This document shows, one piece after another, positions 9,994 through 18,292 of a stretch of 64,000 nt of DNA (position 1 is its first letter; every line of letters begins with the position of its first letter). The stretch is from contig JAKFVQ010000006.1 of assembly GCA_021732085.1 (NCBI GenBank), positions 118,270 through 182,269 of the forward strand. Direction: 5' to 3'. The notes below the pieces were generated by a model. It saw only the letters and a program-made list of their open reading frames with translations, made no database searches and was not told the origin of the DNA. Source of the stretch: Candidatus Obscuribacterales bacterium (GTDB lineage Bacteria > Cyanobacteriota > Vampirovibrionia > Obscuribacterales > Obscuribacteraceae). The translations under genes and the position numbers were made by a program.

Positions 9994-10695
9994 TTAGATC
10001 GTGCAGGCGCGATCGCCGCCGCGCTCTTTCGATACATATAGAGCTTGCATTGCGATCGATATCAATTCATCGCGATCATATGCATGCAGCGGATATGTCG
10101 CGATCCCGAGACTGCCAGTGATCTTGATGAAGTTCCAGTTATGCGTGATTACCTGTGTGCCGAGCGTCTCACGGATTCGCTCGGCGATAATCGTGGCACC
10201 AGCGGTAGTGGTGTTAGGCATAATGACAGCAAAGTCAGTTCCGCTATATCTGGCGACTATATCTCCGGTCCGCACACTCTTTTTAATGGCGTCTGCGCAA
10301 ATACGAAGAACGTTGTTTGCAGTTAATGTCCGGTAGTTTTGTACTATCTCATCAAATCCGTCGAGTGATACCATGCAAAGAGAAGCCATTCGGTTATAGC
10401 GCCAGGCATGCTTTAAGGTCTGATCAAGTTCGCGCAGGAAACTACGCCCGTTATAAGTGACCGTCAAAGTATCAAGCAGCGCCAGGCGCTCCATGTTCTC
10501 AGCTGTATTTTCGGCAAAACCGCCCAGCTCTTCCAATTGTGCTTCTTCGAATTCTTTGACCTGCTCGAGAACGCCGGGATCGGCCAAAACACGTCTCATT
10601 TCAGGACGCTGACTCATAAGGTCTTCCATGACGCGCCTGTATGTGGACTCTTCACTATAGAGCCAGATTTGGCTGAGATGCCCGATTTTGCCCAC
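9994..10695 (-). CDS. GGDEF-domain protein with degenerate SGTDF active site
   Basis: The protein has 233 residues and a GTG start, with GGAG 5 bp upstream. Residues about 1-70 are a helical region with no recognised domain. Residues about 72-230 form a GGDEF (diguanylate cyclase) fold, seen from DTLTVTYNGRSFL, SLDGFDEI, RTGDIVARY and the C-terminal ITGSLGIATYP segment. The signature that should read GG(D/E)EF is SGTDF (151-155). The first Gly and the metal-binding acidic residue at position 3 are replaced. The D-x-L-T-G-L-x-N-R-R motif is also altered. Cyclic di-GMP synthesis is therefore doubtful, and a regulatory or GTP-binding role is as likely. It stands alone, with a 249-bp gap before the yhaO-like gene and 164 bp after the TPR gene. 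Confidence 0.85.
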   Translation of the reverse strand: MGKIGHLSQIWLYSEESTYRRVMEDLMSQRPEMRRVLADPGVLEQVKEFEEAQLEELGGFAENTAENMERLALLDTLTVTYNGRSFLRELDQTLKHAWRYNRMASLCMVSLDGFDEIVQNYRTLTANNVLRICADAIKKSVRTGDIVARYSGTDFAVIMPNTTTAGATIIAERIRETLGTQVITHNWNFIKITGSLGIATYPLHAYDRDELISIAMQALYVSKERGGDRACTI

Positions 10696-10859
10696 AGAAG
10701 CTCCTTGGCAAGCGGAATTAACGACAAGACCTAGAGCATTTTACCGAATTCTTGGCGCGAACGTATCACGCTGACAAGCCACGCGCAGGAATGTAAAGGC
10801 GTAAACCCTGCGTGGGGCAAGATTTGGTTTCAAAGAATCGTTCTTGAGATGCGTTTCAA

Positions 10860-12305
10860 CTATTCAAAGCGAAACTCATAAACAGCGTTGCCGACGGGCA
10901 CGCGCAGAATCGCTTTTTGAAACTTGCTGAAATCGAAATCAAGACTGCCTTGAATCATGCCGCCGGGTGGCAAGCGATTTGGCCCGAGCGAGGCATCAAG
11001 AACCGCCTGCGCATCAGCCTTCGATCGCTCAGTCGCTTCGCGGGCTTTGCGATAAGCTTCCTCGCGCGCCTGGTAATCAGGAACCATCGTAGTCGCGAAG
11101 GAACTGGAGGAATAATTGTTGTTCCACCCGCGCCCCCGATTTGGCGGAGCAGACCATCCAAAGGGAGTAGGCACGTAACCACCATAATTAGAACCCTGAG
11201 TCCAAGCTTGCGTGGTCACCGGCGTCATTGCGTCGGCCCCCCAGAATTTTATCCACTTTGCCTTCGACTCACCCTTCTTCTCAATTTGCGCAGCCAGTGA
11301 CTGTGCATTAATCGGCTTCAGAATATTCACCGTCGGCGTAAGCTGAATGAAGGTGGGAGGCTGTGAAAGTACGTCGACGTCGTATTGACTGTCATTGGTA
11401 ATGCGAACTTGCGCACGCGTCGTCTTAGAAAAATCAGAAGGCTTACGAAGTAACCCAGCTTCGACGGTGACACCATTGGCGGTTACTTTCTCAATAGTCA
11501 TGCCGGCTGCGCTTGATTGCTCACAATAAGGCGCGCCCTGGAAATAGCGAAAGAGTACAACTCGTTCTGTCGGTTCTGGCGCATATCGCTTCCAGGGCTC
11601 TCCACGCGACTCTTTGATCCGCATAGCGTCAGCAAAATAACGCTGCGCGTCTTCCGGTCGCCCTTTGCGTTGAGAAATTCGAGCCAGTGCCTCATAAAGG
11701 TCGGCAGCATCCACGCTGTGTTCACCGGAGATTTTCTTGCGCAGGGCAAGCGCTTTTGTGAAACACTCAGCTGCCTGGTCGTAAATTCCGAGAGTTTCCT
11801 TCAGCACACCCATGTGTTCGAGGGCATCAGCCAACTCAGGTGTCTCGGCATTCTTCGATTGATAAACATTGAGTGCATCGCGCAGAGTCTCAACGGATTT
11901 ATCGTTCTTGCCTTGCGCTTGAAGAAGCCATGACTGCAATTCAAGGGCGCGCGCGTAATCATAACTTAGCGGTCCGCTAGTAGAATTTGCAATCGAAATT
12001 GCTTTTTTGATTTCTTTTCCCGCCTCCGCAAACTTGCCCTGCCAGAGCAGCGATTCAGCGTACTTGTTCTGGATTCCAGACACACTGGTTTTGTAAGCTT
12101 CGTTATGTTGCAGAGCGTCTAAGGCTGAGCGAAGTTCGCGTTCGGCCGAAACGTAGTCACCAATCGAAAGGCTTTCGGTGCCCGACTTGCTAGCCGAGCG
12201 CCAGTCGCTGGACATCCCACTATCGACGCCAAAACTTGCCTGTGAGAGCGATAGCGCCAGAGCAACAGCAGCGCAACAACTTGAAAACTTCAAAAATTGG
12301 TTCAT
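10860..12305 (-). CDS. Exported TPR-repeat protein
   Basis: This 481-residue protein starts at the ATG at 12305, giving a clear signal peptide (MNQFLKFSS, then a hydrophobic stretch and a cut near SFGVDS). An in-frame ATG 33 bp upstream would place extra residues before the signal and is less likely. Residues about 30-230 contain several tetratricopeptide-type helical repeats, such as AEYLSAERELRSAL-like and YDQAAECFTKALALRKK units. The C-terminal half is a beta-rich domain of unknown type containing a low-complexity Asn/Tyr/Gly stretch (NNYSSSSFATT). No catalytic motif is seen. It is transcribed divergently from the helicase gene. A scaffolding role in the envelope is only an inference from the repeats and the signal. 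Confidence 0.75.
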   Translation of the reverse strand: MNQFLKFSSCCAAVALALSLSQASFGVDSGMSSDWRSASKSGTESLSIGDYVSAERELRSALDALQHNEAYKTSVSGIQNKYAESLLWQGKFAEAGKEIKKAISIANSTSGPLSYDYARALELQSWLLQAQGKNDKSVETLRDALNVYQSKNAETPELADALEHMGVLKETLGIYDQAAECFTKALALRKKISGEHSVDAADLYEALARISQRKGRPEDAQRYFADAMRIKESRGEPWKRYAPEPTERVVLFRYFQGAPYCEQSSAAGMTIEKVTANGVTVEAGLLRKPSDFSKTTRAQVRITNDSQYDVDVLSQPPTFIQLTPTVNILKPINAQSLAAQIEKKGESKAKWIKFWGADAMTPVTTQAWTQGSNYGGYVPTPFGWSAPPNRGRGWNNNYSSSSFATTMVPDYQAREEAYRKAREATERSKADAQAVLDASLGPNRLPPGGMIQGSLDFDFSKFQKAILRVPVGNAVYEFRFE

Positions 12306-12418
12306 AGCTAACAAAAACTCTATTTGACAAGCGGTCATACATTTTAGCCTGAGAGCTTAGCAGCTCATGCGCTTCTTTGAACAGAGAAAAGTCGTTGCAA
12401 GATTGCGCAGCGACTGAT

Positions 12419-12437
12419 ACCATACACAAGTACGGTA
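12419..12437. promoter_or_regulatory. 19-bp dyad, possible LexA-type operator, upstream of helicase gene
   Basis: ACCATACACAAGTACGGTA is an imperfect inverted repeat (ACCATAC / GTACGGT around ACAA) centred about 65 bp before the helicase start. It matches the site at 15425-15443 in 17 of 19 positions. Its core, ATAC-N4-GTAC, resembles the LexA box described for Cyanobacteria (RGTAC-N4-GTWC type). That resemblance is an inference, since no LexA gene is in the window. Confidence 0.5.
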
Positions 12438-12493
12438 CTTTTCAATGAGCATCCCGCCGGCACCAGATGCGCCCCCAAAGCTGAACACAACTG

Positions 12494-14854
12494 ATGAAAA
12501 CATTCCAGATTGCAGTTAGAGATTTCGCAGTGCCCATTCCAAGGCGCGGAGGCATTGACGTGCACTCCGGTTATAACCTTATCAACTACGGACAAGAAAT
12601 TCACGACTTAGTTCAGCAACAGCGAAAGAAAGAAGACGGGCTGTATAAGTCCGAGCTAAAAATCAGCAGAAATTTCCAGCGCGGTGAGTATAAATTTTGC
12701 ATCGCGGGTCGCGTCGACGGCATCTTCGAAAAATCGCCTGCATTAATCGAAGAAATCAAATCGACCGTCAATGTGCATGAGCTACGTGCCAAGCTAGAGT
12801 TGATGCCCGATCATCCTTATATATTGCAGGTGAAGACTTACGCCTATTTCTATTACCTGGACAACGGTGTCATGCCCAACATGCGCTTGCATCTGGTCTC
12901 CTCAACCAACACCAGCCAGCGCGAAGACATGTATTTCAATATCGATCTTACGGAGTTCGAAAAATGGGTCGAACTGAGGCTCGATGAATTAGTAGAGGAA
13001 ACGAAGCTTATTGAAGCTGACGTTATGCGGCGCATCGAAATTGCCGGACGCTTACAGTTTCCTTTTGATAATCCAAGACCAGGTCAGACCGATCTGATGC
13101 AGTCAATTCAAGAAGCAATCGAAGAGCGCAAACAAGTCTTAGTTCAGGCACCGACCGGGCTAGGTAAAACAATGTCAGTCAGCTTCCCCGCGCTAAAAGA
13201 TGCATTGGCTCGTGGACAAAAGTTGGTTTACCTGACGCCAAAAAATAGCCAGCACAAGGTGGCCGAGGACGCGATCGAGAAGCTAAAGCAATCAGAGCCC
13301 GAACTTCGTTTGCTTACCCTGAATGCAAAATCAAAAATCTGTTTCAAACCTGAGCCGGTTTGCACACCTGAGCACTGTGAATACGCTCGTGATTACTATC
13401 AAAAGCTCTACGAACATGGACTCATCGACATCATGGCAGAAAAGGCACAGTTAAACTTCGATGTGCTGCAGGATCTAGGGAAGCAGTACGAGGTCTGCCC
13501 TTTTGAACTTTCCGTCGATGCCATCGCCCGCAGTGACGTTATAGTCGGTGATTACAATTATGTTTTTTCACCGAGATCGTTGATCGGGCGAATAACAGTA
13601 TTAAACAACTTGCTCAATGAGAAACCTAATCTAGTCATTGACGAAGCACACAATCTTCCTGACAGAGCTTGCGATTACTATTCTCCAGTGCTTGCAAGTG
13701 CCACTTTTGAAGAGGCAGCAACAAAGATTGCCCTGCTGCCCCCAAGTCTATCAATCGAAGGGCAAGCGCTAATTTCCAAAAGCATTGAACTAATCAAGAC
13801 GCAAGCTGATAAGTACAAATGGGAGTTAGCGATATCACTCAACGACGAAGTATTTCGTTTGCAAAACAAAAAATGGAAGGAGTTTCTCGCGAAGTATTTA
13901 GGATCGGGACTCGACATTCAGCAGAAAGATCCCGTCATCCGGGCTGCAAACTCGTGGGCTCAATTCACTGACATTCTGGACCTCAACTCTGACAATTTTT
14001 TTACGACAGCAAAGAGGCATGCAAGAGGAGTCGATCTGAAGATCACTTGTTGCGATGCGTCAGCTTACTTGAAAGATGCTTATGCTGAATTTGGCACTAG
14101 CATCGCTTTTTCCGCAACGATGAAACCATTTGATTATTATGCACGTTTATCCGGATTGACTGCCGAAAAGACTAAAACGATTGAATGCACGTCGCCGTTC
14201 CCGCGAGAAAATCGCAAACTCATGGTTATCCCTCAGGTATCGACAAAGTATTCAGATCGCCAGAAAAACTATGCAAAGATTGCCGATGCCATCACCCGAA
14301 TAGTCAATCTTCGGCGTGGCAATTACTTCGTGTTCTTTCCAAGCTTCGAATTCCTCACTGAGGTTGCCGATCGTACAGAAGCGCCAGCCTTCGAGGTGTT
14401 GCGTCAAAAGCCGGACATGCAATCAAGCGAAGCACGCGAATGGATAGACAAATTGCACAAGCAAGACTATCCAACAATCATTTTTGCTGTACAGGGCGGT
14501 ACATTCTCTGAGGGCATCGACTATCCAGGTAATTCACTGATTGGAGCAATCATTGTCGGACCAGCTCTGCCAAAATTTGATCTGGAGAGGGAAAGGCTGA
14601 AAGATTACTACCAGAAGCACTACAACGCCGGCTTCGATTATGCATACACTTATCCTGCAATGACTAGAGTAATTCAATCGGCAGGGCGTGTTATAAGGTC
14701 TGAAAAGGATCGAGGATTGATAGTCCTTATGGATCAGCGCTTCGTTCACACCAACTATGTGAACACAATGCCATCCGACTGGTTTGACAAGTCCGTCTCA
14801 GAACTTGTGTCAACAAGCATCTTAAGAGACATCAGCGAATTCTGGTCCGCCTAA
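12494..14854 (+). CDS. Cas4/RecB-like nuclease fused to XPD/DinG-family Fe-S helicase
   Basis: This 786-residue protein joins two modules. Residues about 25-130 are a PD-(D/E)xK nuclease domain with Asp75 (AGRVDG), Glu87-x-Lys89 (IEEIKS) and a Q-xxx-Y motif (LQVKTYAY, Gln112). Residues about 195-785 are a superfamily 2 helicase of the XPD/DinG group with Walker A (APTGLGKT, 219-226), four Cys suited to a 4Fe-4S cluster (283, 290, 295 and 335) and DEAH at 383-386. The C-terminal motifs include FSEGIDYPG, IQSAGRVIRS and DRG. Such enzymes unwind 5'-3' at damaged or structured DNA, and the nuclease could trim the displaced strand. The classic Cas4 cysteines are absent from the nuclease module. 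It is divergent from the TPR gene, with the candidate operator in the spacer. Expression as part of a DNA-damage response is plausible. Confidence 0.9.
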   Translation: MKTFQIAVRDFAVPIPRRGGIDVHSGYNLINYGQEIHDLVQQQRKKEDGLYKSELKISRNFQRGEYKFCIAGRVDGIFEKSPALIEEIKSTVNVHELRAKLELMPDHPYILQVKTYAYFYYLDNGVMPNMRLHLVSSTNTSQREDMYFNIDLTEFEKWVELRLDELVEETKLIEADVMRRIEIAGRLQFPFDNPRPGQTDLMQSIQEAIEERKQVLVQAPTGLGKTMSVSFPALKDALARGQKLVYLTPKNSQHKVAEDAIEKLKQSEPELRLLTLNAKSKICFKPEPVCTPEHCEYARDYYQKLYEHGLIDIMAEKAQLNFDVLQDLGKQYEVCPFELSVDAIARSDVIVGDYNYVFSPRSLIGRITVLNNLLNEKPNLVIDEAHNLPDRACDYYSPVLASATFEEAATKIALLPPSLSIEGQALISKSIELIKTQADKYKWELAISLNDEVFRLQNKKWKEFLAKYLGSGLDIQQKDPVIRAANSWAQFTDILDLNSDNFFTTAKRHARGVDLKITCCDASAYLKDAYAEFGTSIAFSATMKPFDYYARLSGLTAEKTKTIECTSPFPRENRKLMVIPQVSTKYSDRQKNYAKIADAITRIVNLRRGNYFVFFPSFEFLTEVADRTEAPAFEVLRQKPDMQSSEAREWIDKLHKQDYPTIIFAVQGGTFSEGIDYPGNSLIGAIIVGPALPKFDLERERLKDYYQKHYNAGFDYAYTYPAMTRVIQSAGRVIRSEKDRGLIVLMDQRFVHTNYVNTMPSDWFDKSVSELVSTSILRDISEFWSA

Positions 14855-15424
14855 CATTAGCTGAGATGCTGGAATGCTGGAATGCTGGAATGCTGAGATG
14901 CTGGAATGCTGGGATGCTGGGATGCGGAGATGCGGAGACGCAGGACTGCGACATAAAAGTTGAAGCGGCTAGAGCAGAAGCAGCCAGAACAACGAATTAG
15001 GGAAAATTTGTAGTATCGAATTCGAAACTTTGTTCAAGGCACTCCACGCGGTGCGGACAGGAAAGAAGCCGAATTCTACGGAATCAGAAGGTCTAGCTCT
15101 AAAAACATCTAAGCAGAGTTTCTAACCAGCTGAGAATCGATACCCTCGACCGATTCATGCTCTCATTAGCTCTCAATAACTAACATCATTTCCATGCCAT
15201 CGTTGCCAGAGAAAGAACTTTAAACGCAGCTAGCGGTGCAAAGAAGATTTGACAGAGTCTTCTGAATAGGGGGCGCTTTAGCGGATGTGATGCCTTCACA
15301 TCCAAGGAAATGCCTTTTCTTAATCCAGCCGACATAATCGAAAAATGCACTCCCTGGTTCTCAGCAAAGATTGAATCATTACATTGGAAAACTTTTGCAA
15401 GAATGAATGATTTTTCGCGACCAA
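14855..15424. other. Intergenic region before the ABC-3C operon
   Basis: Apart from the octamer repeat at its left end, I see no convincing gene here. A 96-codon minus-strand frame (15186-15476) has no ribosome site and an unusual composition, and I regard it as chance. The change from ordinary coding DNA to repeat-bearing spacer may mark the edge of an accessory insertion. Confidence 0.5.
14861..14948. repeat. Octamer tandem repeat, 11 units
   Basis: Eleven successive 8-bp units run from 14861 to 14948. Most are CTGGAATG, with variants CTGAGATG, CTGGGATG, CGGAGATG, CGGAGACG and CAGGACTG that decay toward the right end. The array starts 6 bp after the helicase stop codon, so it lies in the 3' untranslated region. 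Eight bases is not a multiple of three, so it does not encode a peptide repeat. Confidence 0.9.
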
Positions 15425-15443
15425 ACCATACGCAAGTATGGTA
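15425..15443. promoter_or_regulatory. 19-bp perfect-arm dyad upstream of the ABC-3C operon
   Basis: ACCATACGCAAGTATGGTA contains perfect 7-bp inverted arms around GCAA and lies 35 bp before the first ATG. It is followed directly by an AT-rich TAATAAT that could be a -10 element, so a bound repressor would cover the promoter. It is nearly identical to the site at 12419-12437 in front of the helicase gene. Confidence 0.55.
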
Positions 15444-15477
15444 ATAATAGAAAAGCAGTATCTGCGGGAGGCTCACT

Positions 15478-16215
15478 ATGGCCTTTAGTTACCCATCAAA
15501 GTTATTGATAGCCTTGACCTGCGGTAATTGTTGTGCGTTGTGCAAGAAAACGCTAGCTTTTAAGGACGACGAGGGAAAGCCTGTCCACCAAAGCCAAGCG
15601 GCACACATCGCCGGGGAACAGCCTGGAGCAGCCAGATATGACGCAGAAATGAGCCAAGATCAAAGGGACGATCCAGCAAATGGCATTTACATGTGTCTCG
15701 AATGCCACAACGAGATCGATGTACTACATCCAGATAAATATTCAACCAACTGGCTGCTTGGTTTGAAAAGCGAGCACGAAATATTTGTAACCAGAGCAAT
15801 AGCCGAAGCGATAGGAAAGGTCACTTTCAAGGAGCTTGGTGAGGTTTGCTCTAGACTTCTTAATATGACGGGCGCTGCATCCACGAGCTATGATTTGACA
15901 GAACTCGACAAAAAGATTGAACTCAACAAACTTGGTCCCAAAGTTCGAAACTACATAACAATGGGTTTAGCTCTAAACGCTCAGGTTCAAGGTTTCATTG
16001 AAAGTGAAGACGCACGGACACCTGGCTTTGGAGAACGATTGAGACAAGGATTTCTCATCGAGTATCACAAGTCCATGTATAACGGCATCAACGGCGATGC
16101 GCTTTATGAGTCTTTGATAAACCTCGCCGGAAGGCTAAATACAAACGAACACGCGGCAGTTATAGCTGTTTTAGCCTACTTATTCGAAAAATGTGAGGTT
16201 TTTGAAAAGACATGA
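15478..16215 (+). CDS. ABC-3C system effector: HNH nuclease with C-terminal ABC-3C domain
   Basis: The protein has 245 residues. The N-terminal 100 residues form an HNH/McrA-like nuclease: zinc-type cysteines at 15-22 (CGNCCALC), the AHI motif with His43, then NGIYMCLECHNEID with Asn68, Cys73, Cys76 and His77. The remaining ~145 residues are helical and correspond in position to the C-terminal domain that ties effectors to ABC-three-component systems. GGGAGG lies 6 bp before the ATG. Its stop overlaps the next start (ATGA), so synthesis is coupled to the middle component and the ATPase. In such systems the ATPase senses an invader or DNA state and licenses the effector. I infer that DNA cleavage is the output here. 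The assignment of the C-terminal half rests mainly on gene order. Confidence 0.82.
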   Translation: MAFSYPSKLLIALTCGNCCALCKKTLAFKDDEGKPVHQSQAAHIAGEQPGAARYDAEMSQDQRDDPANGIYMCLECHNEIDVLHPDKYSTNWLLGLKSEHEIFVTRAIAEAIGKVTFKELGEVCSRLLNMTGAASTSYDLTELDKKIELNKLGPKVRNYITMGLALNAQVQGFIESEDARTPGFGERLRQGFLIEYHKSMYNGINGDALYESLINLAGRLNTNEHAAVIAVLAYLFEKCEVFEKT

Positions 16216-16439
16216 TAATGCCTACGAAGTACATACCTATTCAAAATTCACTACTAGCGTTAGGTTCAATCGTGCTGAAGAATCTGAAGCGACCTCAAAG
16301 TATTAGTTCTCTTTGGGAAAAGATGAGACATGTGCCAGAGATAAGCACTTTCGAACGATTCACATTAATACTGGATCTTTTGTTTGCATTGGAGCTAATA
16401 GACTTCGAAAAGGGTTTACTGTTTAGAGTTAGAGCATGA
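16212..16439 (+). CDS. ABC-three component system middle component 6
   Basis: This 75-residue protein begins MIMPTKYIPIQNSLL and ends with FERFTLILDLLFALELIDFEKGLLFRVRA. Its size, the KRPQSISSLWEKMR stretch and its position between an effector and a DUF2326 ATPase match the small 'middle component 6' family of ABC-3C systems. It is probably a compact helical or winged-helix-like adaptor linking effector and ATPase. It overlaps both neighbours by 4 bp (ATGA at 16212 and 16436), which makes this a tightly coupled three-gene unit. Confidence 0.82.
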   Translation: MIMPTKYIPIQNSLLALGSIVLKNLKRPQSISSLWEKMRHVPEISTFERFTLILDLLFALELIDFEKGLLFRVRA

Positions 16440-18181
16440 TCAACGTCGTTAAGAGTTCTGATGAAAGATTTCGTCCGGTCGAGTTCAAGCCCGGATTTAA
16501 CATCGTTCTAGCTGAGCGGACCAAAGAATCGACAAAATCTGATTCCGTAAATGGGTTAGGCAAGTCAACCCTCATTGAAATAATCCACTTCCTTTTTGGA
16601 AGTCAGCGGTCATCTGGCAATTCACTGTTCGTTCCAGAGCTGGAGGATTGTACTTTCACGATGGAACTTACCTTTGGCAACCGTACATTGGAAGTGTCTA
16701 GGTCGATAAAAAGACCCGCTCGTGTTGTAGTCACAGGGGACGTTCCTGACGGCTTTCAATCAGGACCAATCAGTGTGGATGATTGGACAAGTATGGCTGG
16801 GTCCTTAGCTTTTGGATTGGATTCTGAAGAGGATGGCGCGCCAACCTTCAGAAGTCTCATAAGCTATTTCATTCGACGCACAATCGGTGGCTATCTCGAT
16901 CCTTTTGAATCATTTTCCAAAATGCGGGCATACCAACGGCAACTCAATAACAGCTATCTGCTTGGTTTAGATTGGAAAATCTCGACGGCTTTTGAAACGC
17001 TGAATGGGCGTGCTGCAGTCATAAGTCAGATGAAGAGAGAGGCCAAAGCTGGAACCCTATTTGGCATTGAAAAAAAACTTTCGGATCTTGAAATTGAAAA
17101 AGTACGTTTAGAACGCGAAATAAGGCGCCATTCAACTGAACTACAAGAGTTTAAGGTTCATCCTCAATACCGCGAACTTGAGGAGGAGTCTTCGAAACTA
17201 ACCGCAGAAATACACGAAGCGAGCAATCAAAACTACAGAGATCGACATGTCGTCTCGATGTACAAAGAATCTCTAAAAGAAGAACACGAAGCGTCGCCCG
17301 TGTTGGTCGAACAATTATATAAGGAAGCCGGGCTCATATTTTCAGACCAATTGAAAAAGGAACTTTCAAATGTGCTTGATTTTCATAAAAAGGTTGCAGC
17401 AAACCGCAGGAATTATCTTAGCCAGGAAGTTGAGCACCTAAATAGATCTATACGCCTACGCGAAGCGAAAATCGAAGCGCTAAGTTCCAAACGTGCTGAC
17501 GTGATGCAAGTACTTAATACGCATGGGGCATTGGAAGAGTATACGTTGCTGCAGCAGCGGCATGTGGAGCTTCGTGGGCAACTAGACGAACTTGTTAGAC
17601 AAATCGAAATATTGCGCAAAATAGAATTGGGAAAAGCGTCAATAGATATAGATAAGGCTGTTCTTTCTCAACGTGCAATGACAAGCTTGGATGAATTCAA
17701 GAATCAACGGGAAGAAGCTATTAATGCCTTTGATATGTATGTCAGACAGCTCTATGAGCGCCCAGGGAATCTAATAATTGTTATCAATAAAAATGGATAC
17801 TTATTTGACACCAAGATTGACCGAAAAGGCAGCACTGGAATTGATTTCATGACAGTATTTTGCTACGACCTAACACTTTCGCAATTGTGGTCGGGACGCG
17901 AAACGTCACCTGGACTGCTTGTTCATGACAGCATTATTTTCGACGGGGTTGACGCACGACAGCGCGCACGAGCCCTTGAGCTTGCGGCTCAAGAATCAGT
18001 CAGATTCGGTTATCAGTACATCTGCACACTAAATGCTGATGAGCTTCCCTTGGCAGACTTTTCACCAGTCTTTGATTATTCGCAATTTGTTTGTCATAGA
18101 TTGACAGACAAAGATGTGACAGGCTCTTTACTCGGACTTAGAATCGAAACGAAAGTGAAAACAAGCACCGATTCAGATTAG
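16436..18181 (+). CDS. ABC-3C system ATPase (DUF2326 family, SMC-like)
   Basis: The 581-residue protein has an N-terminal ABC ATPase half with Walker A around NGLGKST (39-45), a conserved HFLFG and a beta-rich lobe. Long helices at about 200-430 look like a coiled-coil arm. The C-terminal DUF2326 region contains STGIDFMTVFCYDLTL and LLVHDSIIFDGVDARQR, the latter as the Walker B/D-loop segment. This is the central ATPase of ABC-3C conflict systems. It should dimerise and act with the upstream HNH effector and middle component. The stop at 18181 is followed by 111 bp before an unrelated metabolic gene. It and the two preceding genes have AT-richer codon use than the flanking genes, which fits acquisition by transfer. 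Confidence 0.88.
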   Translation: MINVVKSSDERFRPVEFKPGFNIVLAERTKESTKSDSVNGLGKSTLIEIIHFLFGSQRSSGNSLFVPELEDCTFTMELTFGNRTLEVSRSIKRPARVVVTGDVPDGFQSGPISVDDWTSMAGSLAFGLDSEEDGAPTFRSLISYFIRRTIGGYLDPFESFSKMRAYQRQLNNSYLLGLDWKISTAFETLNGRAAVISQMKREAKAGTLFGIEKKLSDLEIEKVRLEREIRRHSTELQEFKVHPQYRELEEESSKLTAEIHEASNQNYRDRHVVSMYKESLKEEHEASPVLVEQLYKEAGLIFSDQLKKELSNVLDFHKKVAANRRNYLSQEVEHLNRSIRLREAKIEALSSKRADVMQVLNTHGALEEYTLLQQRHVELRGQLDELVRQIEILRKIELGKASIDIDKAVLSQRAMTSLDEFKNQREEAINAFDMYVRQLYERPGNLIIVINKNGYLFDTKIDRKGSTGIDFMTVFCYDLTLSQLWSGRETSPGLLVHDSIIFDGVDARQRARALELAAQESVRFGYQYICTLNADELPLADFSPVFDYSQFVCHRLTDKDVTGSLLGLRIETKVKTSTDSD

Positions 18182-18292
18182 TCCATTCTGCGTTATCAAT
18201 CAACAGGGTGGTAGACGCAGAACAGTGGAGCGTCTAGAAAATGTCTCCAAAGTCCGCTATGCTTTTTTTCCATCAGCTCCTGGGACGGACAC

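Noticed and set aside
14861..14948. CRISPR-like array
   Set aside because: The units are 8 bp with no spacers, so it is a simple tandem repeat.
15186..15476. 96-codon minus-strand frame before the ABC-3C operon
   Set aside because: It has no ribosome site and an odd composition, and it covers the likely promoter and dyad of the operon.
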